Made by a program: the position numbers and the translations under genes. This document shows positions 24,540 to 37,454 of a DNA stretch of 64,000 nt, piece by piece. Numbering within the stretch: the stretch's first letter is position 1; each line of letters opens with the position of its first letter. The notes below the pieces were generated by a model that made no database searches, was not told the origin of the DNA, and saw only the letters and a list, made by a program, of their open reading frames with translations. Source of the stretch: Thunnus maccoyii (lineage: Eukaryota > Chordata > Actinopteri > Scombriformes > Scombridae); assembly GCF_910596095.1 (NCBI RefSeq), contig NC_056550.1:26589001-26653000 (forward strand), read 5' to 3'.

Positions 24540-25207
24540 GAATCTGCGGCAAGTTGTCCTTGTTCAATGCTATTTGTTTGGAAGTGCAGACATAGACAGT
24601 GTAAGTGTTTAAGAAAGCATTCACTCACATTTAACTCAGCTTTAGTTTATTTGATTAAATGTATTTCTACAGTTGGTTCCACATTTTGAGACATTTTTCA
24701 GCAAGTAATCTAAAGCTGCAGCACACAGAACTCATGAAACATTGTGTCACCATGACTAGTCTGTGACAGAGAAAATACACAAAAATACAAAAGCACTTCA
24801 CTTATTGTTGGTTTCGTCAATTAACTGCAGCACTAATGCAACAGGATTTCATGTGATCTGTGAGTTTAGTGATCGTGGTGGGGTGGGGGGTGGAGGGGAG
24901 GGGTTTCAGAAAGCAAGACTACAGATAGACCAGACTTACTTCAGTAAATCAGGCTTATTTTCAGAAAATCCTGTTTCATAAAGCAGCTTTGAATGTGTTT
25001 AATAACATCCTTATTGCAAAGAGAAAAGAGTTGAAAATGTGCAGACCAAGTCTGTCCTCAGATGAAGAGGATCAACCTTGTCTCCTAGAAATTAAAGTTA
25101 GTATAGTTTTGAGAAAAATCTAACGTCACCTGAATTACATTTTTAATCAAGATAATTAGGGAACGTTTTTAATGGACAATCACAAAATGTTCATACAAAC
25201 ATGAACA
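24540..25207. other. Intergenic, no gene seen
   Basis: AT-rich, with a G-rich stretch near 24,880-24,905 and a short block (CAGTAAATCAGGCTTATTTT) resembling sequence near 8,090. Nothing coding. Confidence 0.5.
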
Positions 25208-26880
25208 TTAATTCAATTCAATTCAATTCAATTTTATTTATATAGCGCCAAATCACAGCAAAAGTCATCTCATGGCACTTTTCACATAGAGCAGGTCTAG
25301 ACCGTACTCTTTCATTTACAGAGACCCAACAATTCCCCCATGAGCAGCACTTGGCGACAGCGGTAAGGAAAAACTCACCTTTAATGTGAAGAAACCTCAA
25401 GCAGAACCCGACTCTAAGTGGGCGGCCATCTGCTTTGACTAGTTGGGTTGAGAGAGAAAGAAAGAGAAGGTGGAAGGGGGGGGGGGGGCAAGGAAGCAGA
25501 ACAACAACAGCAACAATAACAATAGATACATGACTAGCAACAACAAACAGCAGCAAAAGCAGGAGAAGGACATCTCCACGGCAGAGCAGTCCCTGGGGTT
25601 TCCTGCAGATGAGAAAGCACAAAGAACTCCGGGGACGAAGTCAAGTTAGTAACATGCAGGAGAGAGGAGCTCAATGTATCATGGGAAGTCCCCCGTCAGT
25701 CTAGGCCTATAGCAGCATAACTAGTGGCTGGTCCAAGGCAAGCCTGGTCAGCCCTAACTATAAGCTTTATCAAAAAGGAAAGTTTTAAGCCTGCTCTTAA
25801 ACGTAGAGAGGGTGTCTCTGACTGAATCTGGAAGATGGTTCTACAGGAGATGAGCCTGATAGCTGAAGGCTCTGCCTCCCGTTCTAATTTTGGAGACTGT
25901 AGGAAGAACAAGTAAGCCTGCATTCTGGGAGTGCGGTGCTCGAGTGGGATAATAGGGTTCTAAGAGCTCTTTAAGATATGATGGTGCCTGACCATTAAGA
26001 GCTTTGTAGGTGAGGAGAAGGATTTTAAATTCACTTGTGGATTTTACTGGAAGCCAATGCAGCGAAGCTAAGATGGGAGAAATATGATCTCTTTTTCTGG
26101 TTTTTGTCAGCACATGTGCAGCTGCATTCTGGACCAGCTGGAGAGTCTTAAGAGGCATGTTTGGGCAGCCTGATAATAATGAATTGCAATAAGCCAGCCT
26201 AGAAGTAACAAATGCATGTACTATTTTTTCTCCATTTTTTTGGGACAGGATGTGCCTGATTTTTGCAATATTATGTAAGTGAAAAAAGGCAGTCCTTGAA
26301 ATTTGTTTTATGTGGGAGTTAAAGGACATATCCTGATCAAAAATAACTCCCAGACACAGTGGTGCTGGAGGCCAGGGTAATGCCATCTAGAGTAGCTATA
26401 TCATTAGATAATGTGTTTCTAAGGTGTTTAGGGCCAAGCACAATAACATCAGTTTTGTCTGAGTTAAGTAGCAGAAAATTGTAGGTCATCCAGGTCTTTA
26501 TATCCTTAAGGCATGCTTGGAGTTTAGTTAACTGATTGGTCTCATCTGGCTTCATTGATAAATATATTTGGGTATCATCTGCACAGCAATGAAAATCGAT
26601 GGAGTGTTTCCGAATAATATTACCTAAAGGAAGCATACACAAGGTGAATAGTATTGGTCCAAGTACAGAACCTTGTGGAACTCCGTGTCTAACTTTTGCT
26701 TTCATGGAGGATTCATCGTTAACATGTACAAACTGAAATCGATCTGATAAATAGGACTTAAACCAGCTTAATGCAGTTCCTTTAATGCCAATTAAATTAC
26801 CCAGTCTCTGTAATAGGATTTCCCATGAAATATCAGTTCGTATAAGCATGATCAACATTGTCATTGTTATGGCACTCAAT
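25208..26880 (-). mobile_element. L2/CR1-like LINE, 3' part with reverse transcriptase (degraded)
   Basis: On the minus strand the RT core is readable from 26,879: GIKGTALSWFKSYLSDR, RHGVPQGSVLGPILF and the catalytic block CADDTQIYL (usual YADD). It is followed in a second frame by LGVIFDQDMSFNSHI, FVTSRLAYCNSLLSG and HWLPVKSTSEFKILLLTYKA, the usual C-terminal part of fish L2-type elements. One frameshift lies between about 26,340 and 26,386, and a stop near 25,840 replaces the Trp expected before NHLPDSVRD. The 3' end has a non-coding tail finishing in ATTCA pentamers (25,209-25,235). The endonuclease is missing: 5' truncated. Clade from memory. Confidence 0.85.
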
Positions 26881-27529
26881 GCACATGGTTAAAGTTGGGA
26901 AAAGATTGTGGTCTTGGTTAAAGATTCCCTCCAGACATATATTAAAATATATATAAATACTCTGCTTAGGACAATTATGTGTGTCTGATGTGGTTTTTCC
27001 ACAAAAAAGAAGTACAATTATCACTTAAATCCTTAAAATGGCATCTCCTCCTTCTCCCTCATTAAAAATTCAAGAATCTACAAATATGCAAATATATTTC
27101 ATTTCAGAAGTTTAACTACTGGACACAAAATGTCTCCTACTTCACTGAAAAGTCCATTATGTGCACTTAAGTTTCCACATCACACTTGTGTAAGTTGAAT
27201 GTTGGACCAGGATTGACTTCCAAACTCGTTAAGTCACAAATCATGCTTATAAGCCCGCCCCTTAAAAATCTGATTTTCAATGAGCACAGATAAACTTTCC
27301 ACTTTTAGCAGATGAATATGAAAACAGCCTTCAAGTGTTAACCTCTGCACATACATCAATCTGCACAGTCACTTTCAAACATCCAATTGTAGGAACAAGA
27401 GGAAAAACAGATTTTTGAGTGGAGGGGAAGTGACGAAAACCAGAGCATGTCTTTGACTCGTAAAAATATTGCCACTGAACATAATCCAAGCAACAATTAT
27501 GTTTTTTTTTTTTTATATTCCACAGTACC
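26881..27529. other. Intergenic, no gene seen
   Basis: AT-rich spacer between the LINE and a zinc-finger-gene scrap. No supported feature. Confidence 0.45.
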
Positions 27530-28152
27530 TCTCTGTGGTACACTGAGAAGAAGTTGCAGCTTTTAGTAAAGATGCACATTATGCATATTTATGTACATTA
27601 CTATACCACTGTCTTTGCACTACACTCACTCCCACCACTGCCTCAAGTAAGTTTTACATAACTTGCATTACATTCATTTTGCACATATTGTAAAAAAAAA
27701 AAAAAACAAAAACAAAAAAAAGCTGTGTGTTTGTGTGTATAGTTATAGTTTTTAATTTATTTAATTACTTCTTTTAGTGTTCCATTTATATACTTTATTG
27801 CCAATTTCAATGTTTTATTCTATTCTAATTTAAAATATTTTAGTATTTGCTCATACATTTTCTGTGTGTGTAGCGAGGAGTATGCTACAGCTGCATTTCA
27901 TTGTACCATCCTATGTTGTATAATAAAACTGAACCTTGAAATGGTTTTTAGTTTGGGAATCAAACCCCCAACCCTGCCAGTGGTGATGCCTTGTTCTTCA
28001 GTGAGCTTAGCAAGTGTGTAAAGCAAAACTATCACAACTCAAGTTATTGGAGTGTTATTGACATATTTTCATAACAAGTTTTACAAATCACAGTCATCTT
28101 TTAACTGCTAAAAGATCCAGACAGTTCAAGTGCACTCTCTACACAGTGTAGT
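27530..28152 (-). pseudogene. 3' scrap of a ZNF gene (module of pentraxin 1)
   Basis: Inverse copy of the ZNF 3' flank: the CCAGTGGTGATGCCTTG block, the GGTTTTTAGTTTGGGAATCA block and the last codons of the ZNF reading frame (minus strand ...GTAGAGAGTGCACTTGAACTG). Only about 14 codons plus the flank remain; all fingers are gone. Best match is to 41,690-42,420 and 52,800-53,460. Confidence 0.75.
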
Positions 28153-28329
28153 AGATATAGAGGTTTTTGATGCCCTGGCCTCAATTGACCCAAAACACTA
28201 TTAGAGTAGACCTTGTGAATACAAGGCTCTTACTACTGGCTGCACCTATTATAGCTTATCCCTTAACACATATTTTAATCTAACTCTTGTATCCAGGAAT
28301 AGTCCATACATAAAACAAAGAGATGCTGA

Positions 28330-30125
28330 TGTGAATAGTTACTAGTTTCCTTTGTCTCCTATGATAGTGAACTCAGTAACTTTGGGTTTTAGACTGTTAG
28401 TCGGATGAAACAAGACATCACTATGCGCTCGGGAACTTATAATAGACATTTTTTGCTATTTTCTGTTATCCTATAGACAAAACAATATTTTTCTATTTCT
28501 GAGAGAGCCTGCCACTGTGTGTATGTGTACTGACTGTGCTCCATGCTACTCTTATAGGTGCATTATGTAATATTCTTGTGTACTTCTACGGAAGGACTAC
28601 ATTGAATGAGAAGCCTAACAACATGAAAATACGCTCTTTATTTAATGTGTATTTTTCTTTTTCTTCTGAGGAGGGTCTCTGTTTACATGTAAACTAGGGA
28701 GGTGAGACATCTAGTGAAATCATCAAATTTTGTTTCAGTGAATATTAATTTTATTCAATTATTACTTTCATTTTGCTTTTATTGTAACTGTTGATTTCAA
28801 ATACACATGTGTAACTACTGTAAGGTGATACATTTTTTTAGTGTGCACGCATTTTATTTATAGCAGTATTTTGTTATGTTTATTTTAATGAAAAAAAAAG
28901 TTGGAAAGCTTTTGTGCTGGGGACTGAGAGAGAGCCTGCCACTGTGTGTCTGTGTACTAACTATGTTCCATGCTACTTTTATAGAATAAATGTGCAGACC
29001 CTGATTCCTGGTGTTGCTGGTGTTCTTCACCCTGTGAACAACCACCATGGTACAGCTGCTACATACATACAGAGGAAATAAACCAGCGAGATGAAAAACA
29101 TGAGTGAGCTTCTTCCTGATATTTATAAGTGGTATTGATATAACTGATGCCATAAATTTACAGTTACAGGCACATCCAGTACCTAGGTTGTCCCATGATG
29201 TTTACTACACTGCTGAGTGTTTTTGATGGATCACGCCGAGTCGTCACAGTCAGTCAGGATGATAACCAAACCCCTCCGTCCCCGTTGTGAAGAAGGCTCA
29301 CTCTGCTTTTCCAGCCCGCATTGAACAGCTCTCCACTCTCCTGTCATTCCTTTCCTCTGGCTGCCTTCCTGGTCCAGTAATTGTTATTGTGCCTGTGCGG
29401 GGGTAAATAGGCAAGAGGGCCGTGTGTCGTAAACTGCAGCAAAAACCCCAGCTGAGACGCATATTCCAAATGCAATGTATATATGTCCAAAGAATGCTCC
29501 CAAAACCAGAATAATACCAGCATATCCCACCTGTCTTAATCAAAAATGATGAAATTCGGAATAAGGCCTAATTCGGAATATCCAAACGGAATATGCTGTT
29601 TACATGACCCGCATCAAATTCAGAATATTGTCATATTTGGAATAACAGGAGAATATTAGTATGCATGTAAACGTACCCATTGAGATAAAAGAATATGTAG
29701 ACAGAGGAAGAAGGAAATAAAAGCATGTAAAAACAGATTTACCTGCTTTTACCTGTTTTTTACCAAATTTATTTTCAGAGAGCACTGTAATTAAAACCTA
29801 ACTGAACTGAAGGCACAGGTGTACTGCGCTGCAGGAAGCGATCAACAGATTTTTCTTCTGCAATTATGGTAATTACATAACTGATTATTTACATTTTTTA
29901 CATATTTATGGAGTAATGTCGTGGCAATATAGAACAAAGTGAAGAAGGGAGAAGGTGATAACATAGTTGATGTTACAAATTAATACAACTAAGTACTGTA
30001 TAATCTTGAAAATTTAATGATTAAGACTGCCAAAGTCCTACACAATGATGTGTCCATGGAGAAACACTAATATGAATTTTATGAGGTCTATTGTCGAGTC
30101 TAGCTATTGGTGGGAAATAAACCTC
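28330..30125 (+). pseudogene. Relic of pentraxin intron 1, interrupted
   Basis: 28,330-28,500 matches 32,833-33,000, and 29,690-30,125 matches 33,180-33,545 and 46,360-46,620, all inside intron 1 of the intact pentraxins (for example TTTATGGAGTAATGTC and GGCAATATAGAACAAAGTGA). About 1.2 kb of unrelated DNA lies between. No pentraxin exon is left, so this is a dead further copy. Confidence 0.65.
29530..29685. repeat. Short palindromic 'CGGAATAT' repeat
   Basis: Dense repeats of ATTCGGAATA/GGAATATG and inverse forms bounded by AAACGTACCC-like sequence. It has the look of a short DNA-transposon end or MITE. Low certainty. Confidence 0.3.
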
Positions 30126-30137
30126 TCCAGCCTAAGT

Positions 30138-30880
30138 ACCTGTATCCTAGCAATGATCTCCCTCTTACAGTAAAAACCCTGAACACAAATAACATATCTA
30201 CATTACACAGAAAAATGTGCTCAACTAAAACTGAACAAACTACTGTTGGGTTTACATAAACTAAACATTTCACAGGCTCTATAATACCTGTATCCTAGCA
30301 ATGATCTCCCTCTTACAGTACACACCCTGAACAGAAATAACATCATCTACATTACACAGAAAAATGCGCTTAACCAAAACTGAACAAACTACTGTTGGGT
30401 TTACATAAACTAAACATTTCACAGGCTCTATAATACCTGTATCCTAGCAATGATCTCCCTCTTACAGTACACACCCTGAACAGAAATAACATCATCTACA
30501 TTACACAGAAAAATGCAGTTAACCAAAACTGAACAAACTACTGTTGGGTTTACATAAACTAAACATTTCACAGGCTCTATAATACCTGTATCCTAGCAAT
30601 GATCTCCCTCTTACAGTACACACCCTGAACAGAAATAACATCATCTACATTACACAGAAAAATGCAGTTAACCAAAACTGAACAAACTACTGTTGGGTTT
30701 ACATAAACTAAACATTTCACAGGCTCTATAATACCTGTATCCTAGCAATGATCTCCCTCTTACAGTACACACCCTGAACACAAGTAACATCATCTACATT
30801 ACACAGTAAAATGCAGTTAACCAAAACTGAACAAACTACTGTGGTGGTTGCACATAAACTAAACATTTCATGGGACTTAT
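30138..30880. repeat. Tandem repeat, five copies of a 149-bp unit
   Basis: Units begin with ACCTGTATCCTAGCAATGAT at 30,138, 30,286, 30,435, 30,584 and 30,733 (spacings 148, 149, 149, 149). The inner copies are almost identical; the outer ones are more diverged. No open frame. Confidence 0.95.
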
Positions 30881-31944
30881 TGTTGTCAAAATGGTCATTA
30901 ATGCTATCCGTTAAGAAATAAACTGTGAATTAAACATTCCAATCACTAATGCTAATTGCTAGCATGAATCACTAATACTTCCAGCACACACTTCTCAGCC
31001 CAACATGTACATTCAAATTCACATTTTATGTGAGTCAAAACACATTGATAATCTTTCCTGCTTCAGTGTCCAGACTGTAGTCGGACACACAGGGGACACT
31101 TTGTGTTCTGCTATAGAGCCAAGGTTGTTGCTAACTTTGGGGCTAACCCCCTTCACTTTAATCAGCAGATGGCAAACAAGACACAGGAACTTGACTTGGC
31201 TCTTGAGCAGTTGTAGCATTTATTTACTGACAAATATTCTAAACTGTACACACACTGCACTGCTATGTTCCCAGCTATACTACTAATTTCATACTCTCTG
31301 CTCCGGTTGCCAGCCTCACCTTCACACACAGGCCCTTTCTCTTGATCACACACTCGCTACGCACACAATCTACGCACTGAGCCGAGCTACAATGTATGAC
31401 ACAATATCCACAACAACTGTATTTTGTCACCATAACAGTCCCATTATACTTACCTGTGCAAAACATATTTAAAACAGTCGTCAGTGTGTTATTTATATCA
31501 TCGTGGCGTTAGCTCAGCTTGCAGTCACTGTGAACGGAGTCCTGAGTCCTGGCAGCCAGCATGTGCTTTTGATTTCGAGACCTGCTTTTTTCTGACTCAT
31601 GGTCTTAAATCCACAGACCAGAGGTCAGCTCTCATGGGCTCAGTCCAACCAATACTGTAGTAGCTGGAAATGGCAAACTGGCCCTATATCAGCTGATCAG
31701 CTGTCATTACTGATTGACCAGCATTTGTCCCGCCTTATTGTATTAATGAACTTGACCAATGACCTGTCAGGTCTGGGGAGGCCACAGTGGTGGCCAATGA
31801 GATTTCAGGGGTCGCTGTGGCTACCCCTACTTCCACTACGACCAGCTGCTGTCAGTATTAGCAATCTGGTGTTTGGTTTGTAAATGTTCACATTTCATTT
31901 TTTTCTGAGTGACTTCTTGTTCATGTTGGCAGTTTAAAGTTTCA
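30881..31944. other. Intergenic, no gene recognised
   Basis: More GC-balanced than its surroundings, with short open frames on both strands but no recognisable protein or splice pattern. It may be an old repeat, class unknown. Confidence 0.4.
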
Positions 31945-32333
31945 ACTTTCATTCTGGATTTTGGAAATATTTTAAGGTTTTATTTATTATAATAAGAAGA
32001 TCTCATTGGATTTGTAGACAACAGGAAAAATATGGAAAATCATTGATTTGCCCTTTAAAAGGCTGCAAATTAAGCAGTGGGCAGCAGTGTTTGCTATCAA
32101 TAAGAATAACAATCAGCTGCATGTGGACCGAAGAGTTCTAGAGAAGTCCTGTTCATATTTGCTTAGTTCAGTTTGGCTGCCCTCTTAACACGGATGAGAT
32201 CAAAACTGTCACAACAGTCAAATGCAATCAAACATGCAAGTAATTCTCAAGAAATTCCATAACACAAACAAGGAATAGTCAAGTGATGCTGTTACCAGTA
32301 TTTTGTAATGAGGAGGAGTTTGGGAAGTCAGGC

Positions 32334-32340
32334 TATAAAA
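32334..32340 (+). promoter_or_regulatory. TATA box of pentraxin 1
   Basis: TATAAAA in the block GGCTATAAAAACCCTCC, followed by an identical ~70-base leader in all three pentraxin copies. Transcription would start about 30 bases downstream. A GA-rich block (GGAGGAGTTTGGGAAGTC) lies just upstream. Confidence 0.8.
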
Positions 32341-32555
32341 ACCCTCCGTTCAGATTTTCTGTAGCAGGGTCCTCACAGCGGCACAGTATGTATACAGCTT
32401 CATTCTACTTTTATATCTTTATGTATTATTTTTGTACATAACAAACTACTGACAGTGGTCAAACGCTGCATTTAACTCAGAATTACAAGATGCATGAACA
32501 TATGTGCAATGACTTATGTAAAGTCTCTCATTTTCTGCAGGTTTACTTGGACAAA

Positions 32556-35500
32556 ATGAAATTTTCAGGCATTCTTTTTCTTGTTGCCATCTCCACGATG
32601 TTGGCAGGTATTTGTCTACTTTTCTTTTGTGTCTTAATGTGCATATCTGTACATACATGGAAAATATAAATGTAATGGTTTGTTTGCGAATTTAAAAGTC
32701 AATGAACTGAATGACTGAAACTAAACGATAATTTGATTTACAGAAAATTAATCAGCAACTATTTTAATAGTTGATTAATCATTTAAGTCATTTTTCAAGC
32801 AAAAATGATCTGGTTGCAGCTTCTGAAATGTTAATAGTTACTAGTTTCCTTTGTCTCTTATGATGGTGAACTAAGTAGCATTGGATTTTGGACTTTTAGT
32901 TGGATGGAACAGGACATCACTACGCACTCTGAGAACTTATAATAGACTTTTTTTTCTATTTTCTGTCATCCTATAGACAAAACAATAAGTTAATTTCCAA
33001 AACAAATTAAACATGAAAAATGAATTTTAGTTGCATGCCTAAAACTGAATTTAGGTGCATTTAAATGCCACTACGTCCCTGAAAATGACTTTGTAATTTG
33101 TTAGTTAAATTAAAGTGTAAAATGCATAACAAGTCTTCATGCTCCTTGTAATTATACAATATGGCATGAACATATGAAACACACTGAGATAAAAGAATAT
33201 GTACACAGAGGAAGGAGGAAATAAAAGCAGGTAAATCTGTGGATACATAACATGTATGTCTGCAGGGAGCGAGCAACAGATTTCCCTTCAGCAATTATTG
33301 TAATAACGCAACTGATTATTGTATTTTCTAAAAATATTTATGGAGTAATGTCCTGGCAATATAGAACAAAGTGAAGAAGGGAGAAGGTGATAACATAATT
33401 GATATTACAAATTAATAGCACTACGTACTGTATAATTATGAAAATTTTATGATTTAAATTGCAAAAGTACTATACAATGATGTGTCCAAGGAGAAACTCA
33501 AAGATGAATTTCATGAGCTCTATTGTAGAGTTTAGATATTGGGTCAATATGTTCTGAGGTGGTAAGAGACCAAATTGGGAGACAGTTGGACATTTTTTTA
33601 ATTATAACGGCATGAAGATACGTATTAGAAACAAAGTGTAAGATATGGCCTGATCTGACTGTATAGATATATTTTCTTATTCAAATGTGTGGTGGGTGTT
33701 GAGATAAACACCAAGGTATTTAAAATTCTTAGTAAGGCTCTGGTTGGCCAGAACTATGGGACGAGACATAGACAAGGGAAATACATACATCAATTCTTCT
33801 TTTTTTTTTACATTTACAGTTCAGTTCAGTTGTCACATCAGTGTTTGGATTGGAAAACTAAATATAATCAATTGGTTTTCACAGAAGCCTTTACTACTTT
33901 TGAATTACAACTGACTTAAGTTGGTCGGCTGTAGCCATTTTATTGTATTTTAATTTATCGACCTCCTGGTCCAGCAGGTCAGTTTTTATCTGAGTTTACT
34001 GACTTTCTGACTTGCATTATTAAGCTGGACAAAGTGTATTAGTTGGTGATTTAATGTGCACATCAATGATTCCACTAATTGTGTAGCCACTGAATTCCTT
34101 AATATTATTGAATCTTTTAATGTCAAGCAACATATTTCCAGTGCCACTCACATGGGTGGGGACCTTGCACTCTGGCCTGTCGGGATCAGATCATTTCACT
34201 TTTTAAAAATGAGGGATATTTCTTACAAGTGTGGTGTGCGTTTATTTTGAAAGTTTGATTGACATGTGTACTGTCAGGTGTGTAGAGACAATAAGTAACT
34301 GCAGCTGGACACAGAAAAATACTCATATATTTGAATGGAGAGTGTGAGCGAACCCACACCTTTTTGAACATTTACTGCTTCCACATAGTTTTAGATACAG
34401 ACTACATTTGAACTTTCAATGAGTCATGAGACTTTTACCTACAAATCTTGAATTTACATGTTTTTTCTATCTTTTATTATTTTTGAGATATTAGAGTGTG
34501 AGTTTGAAAGTCTTTTCTTGCTCCTCCTGTGATTTTATAATGAGTGTGTATTGCGGAATGTTTCACAGCACTGAGGGAGTGACATCACCAGGAGCAGCTG
34601 GAGAGGAGGATATTAGAGTACGCTTCTTGTGAAATCTCCTCATAAATCCCATGACTTTGGCCAAATCTTACATTAAAAATCATTTTATAGTTGGAAATTT
34701 CATGGGGAATCCATTGATACAGGTTTGGAAGTGGTCAGACTTATAGTTTAGATGTCAGAAGCCTCTGTTTGACACAAAGTTCATGCCCATAGATTGCCTC
34801 CCCATTGTTTTACATTGTAAGGGTGATGTGGCACTGCAACTTTCAGGGCTTGTAAAATCCAAACCGTTCGAGTTATTACAAAGTTTTAACAACTATTTTC
34901 AGCACAGTGTCATAAGTCACCTATTACACTTTGAAGCCGATACAATTAATGCCCTAGGAGGAGATAATGTTTGTTCGGGGGCCAAAGTTGGGGCAAAGTC
35001 TTATTTTGAAAGGCTAATTGCAGACTTCCTGTTGGATTTAGGTCAGGGGTGTCAGCATATGATTTGTAGGTATACGGCACGAATAATTGAGTTTTGGTTT
35101 GATCTCTCCACGACATTCCTACGGGCCGTGCCGGCCATTTTAATTGCATAGGTGGTGCTAGAGAGCACATTTTGGAACTTAAGGGGTTATATTTTACATT
35201 TTATCAAATGTTTCACCAGACCTGCTGTGTGTGCCAAATTTGGTGAGTTTTTGAGCATATTTAGGAGGTCAATTTTAGTGTTTAAGAGGCATAATAATAA
35301 AGAAAGAAAGAAAGAAAGAAAGAAAGAAACAAACAAACAAACAAACACACGAAAAACAATAGGGTCCTCGCCCTAAGCTGCCTTTCGGCCCCTAATAAAT
35401 TTCTGTCTTTCATATTTAAAAGCGTTTTCCAATTATATTTTTTTCATTGTTGTTGAAAGCTCATTGGAACTCTGTTCTTTGTACATTTTCCTAATAAAAT

Positions 35501-37223
35501 CTCTGTTTCTTGTCTTACAGTGAGTGATGGCATTAAGACCGTGGTATTCCCCACAAAGACATGTACCGATTATGTTGAGTTGAACCCTCTGAAATCTCTG
35601 AACTTGGCGGCATTCACTCTGTGCATGCGTGTCGCCACAGAGCTCAGTGGGCACCGTGAGGTCATTCTCTTTGCATATCGGACAACAAACGCTGATGAGC
35701 TGAATGTGTGGCGTGAACTGGACGGCAGGTAGACACTTTGTGCTCCAAACTTAAGATTAAAGCTCTGACTGAATTCTAAATATTTGACACAGTGACACAA
35801 CACTTTAAAGGCCAACAAAACAGAATATTTTGGCTTTAAGATACTAAAGATCCAAGATGAGGCAATATTTTGTCATTATATTCTCCTAAATTTCACCACT
35901 TTTATTAAACTGATGAAATCTGTAAGAAATATGTGTTAAATCCCTCCAGGATTTCAGTATTTTTGTGATTATAGCAGCCAAAAATGCTCAATTTTGCAGT
36001 GTTTTTTCTCACAATTCTGATACAGTTTGCACTGTTTTATGTATGTTTTTGTGTTAAAATTGCAGAAATTTGGAAAAATTGCAAGAAAGGAAAGTAACTT
36101 GATTTTATTTTTTTACCAATGAGGAGTCATATGTAATCACTTCCTTAGATGAGAAGCATACTGCATATCACAGAAACAACTTTATTTCAGTGCTAATTTT
36201 TAGATTTATTTTCTGAACATGAGATCCTGAATAAAATACTGTACCTGACTTTCATTTATAAGCCTTTATTAAATTAACTTTCACCTCAACATTAGCAACA
36301 AATAAGATCAGTCAATAATGCCATTGAAATAAATCCATTAACATAAAAATATAGTTTAATTTAAAGGGCCCATTTCTATGTTTTAGGTAGATTAGGTCCA
36401 TCTTTCCTGTCTGAACAACCTGTCAACTTTTTTTCTTCTGACCAATTGAATGCAAAACTCTTTGGGAACATTTGGGAATTATTTTGCTTGGTCTATGGCA
36501 TCAGTTTTGTTGGCAGGTGAGATTTGTCTATCTTCCACCAGAACTTGCAAGTTACCACCACACCAAATGCGACAAATCCTCCAAATCACAAGTGGTCTGT
36601 TCATTTGGAAATTTCATGCGGAAAAGTTGCAGTAATTTAGTAAAATTGCAAGATTTCTTGAATTTGCGTTAATTATTGTGATCACAAAAGCACAATTTCC
36701 TTGGGGGACTGACTCACATGTACCAAGCTCTTTTTTTTGCTGACATATTTTAATTTTGTAATGTTAGACCGCTGACAAATGAAATGTATATGTGTGTGTG
36801 TTTAGATTGTCCCTGTACCTTAGAACATCGGCAGGTTCAGAAGCTGTTCACTTCCAAGTCCCTCAGCTTGGTGCGCTTGAGACCCACCTTTGTGTCACCT
36901 GGGATTCCAGTTCAGGTGCTACTGCCCTCTTCCTGGACGGGAGGAAAAGCCTGACTAAAATCTACAAGAAGGGTCACAGAGTGCAGTCTGGAGGCAGGGT
37001 TATCCTCGGACAAGATCTGGACAGTTATAGGGGTTCTTTTGATGCCAAACAGAGTTTTGTCGGGGAGATCAGTGATGTTAATATGTGGGACTCTGTTCTC
37101 CCAGACAGCACCATCCAAGACATGTCCTCTGGGAAGAGAGTACCAAGAGGAAACGTTTTTGACTGGGAAGCTACACGGCTTGAAATTCATGGGGGGGCAA
37201 AGGTCCTTAATCGTGAACTGTAG
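32556..37223 (+). CDS. Secreted short pentraxin, CRP/SAP-like, copy 1 (225 aa)
   Basis: Exons 32556-32607, 35521-35728 and 36806-37223 join in phase. The product starts with a signal peptide (MKFSGILFLVAISTMLAG) and the mature chain VSDGIKTVVFP. The pentraxin signature HxCxTWxS is present as HLCVTWDS, and the disulfide pair of CRP is kept (Cys in FTLC and in HLC). The Ca-binding region reads GQDLDSYRGSFDAKQ against human CRP GQEQDSFGGNFEGSQ, followed by FVGEISDVNMWD. Pentraxins are secreted pentameric lectins of innate immunity that bind phosphocholine or sugars with calcium. Length is normal. Odd: an extra cysteine near the start of the mature chain (FPTKTCTDY) that copy 2 lacks. Intron 1 holds a LINE scrap and a ~1.2 kb element. 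Fish have many such paralogues, so no symbol is given. Confidence 0.93.
32700..33000. repeat. Dispersed MITE-like repeat in pentraxin 1 intron 1
   Basis: Contains TTAATAGTTGATTAATCATT and TTTTTCAAGCAAAAATGATC, as in 17,230-17,545; the copy at 45,900-46,170 is orthologous within the duplication. Confidence 0.45.
33940..34156 (+). mobile_element. L2-like LINE endonuclease scrap in pentraxin 1 intron 1
   Basis: In the plus strand one can read HINDSTNCVATEFLNIIESF and QHISSATHMGGD, which match the endonuclease region of fish L2 elements (GDFNIH...ATEFLN...ESFNF.QHV). A preceding stretch in another frame gives FLSEFTDF-like sequence. Heavily truncated, and shared with copy 2 at 46,770-47,026, so it predates the duplication. 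Confidence 0.65.
34157..35398 (+). mobile_element. Non-autonomous repeat element (family E1), copy in pentraxin 1 intron 1
   Basis: Begins GACCTCGCACTCTGGCC and ends near AACAATAGGGTCCTCGCCC then CTTTCGGCCCCTAAT. It matches 47,026-48,186 (paralogous position) and the independent insertion at 58,852-60,055. No protein coded. Contains a GAAA/CAAA microsatellite near the end. Class unknown. Confidence 0.75.
35300..35348 (+). repeat. (GAAA)n(CAAA)n microsatellite
   Basis: About seven AAAG units followed by about five AAAC units, within element E1. Shorter at 48,100-48,130 and 59,955-59,975. Confidence 0.9.
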
Positions 37224-37448
37224 CTATAATGGTCACATATGACATGCTGGAATAATATAGGCAGCGTCATAATGTAAAGTAAGGCCATATCAAGCTCTGG
37301 AAGTCAATGTAGACACATTAAACCTGCATGAAATATAATCAGAAGATGATTTGTTGATCAAAATGAAAGTCTGTGCACTCGTGTCAGTGTCATTAATGAT
37401 CATTTCTTACCACAAATATGGGGTCTCTCTGTAATTCTTTTTCAATCA

Positions 37449-37454
37449 AATAAA
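37449..37454 (+). terminator. Polyadenylation signal of pentraxin 1
   Basis: AATAAA about 226 bases after the stop codon; conserved at 50,262-50,267 for copy 2. Confidence 0.65.

Noticed and set aside
30138-30880. Regular repeat considered as a CRISPR array
   Set aside because: The repeat is the whole 149-bp unit without variable spacers, in a vertebrate genome.
36912-37190. Antisense open frame within pentraxin exon 3 (also 49,725-50,003)
   Set aside because: Opposite-strand shadow of a conserved coding exon.
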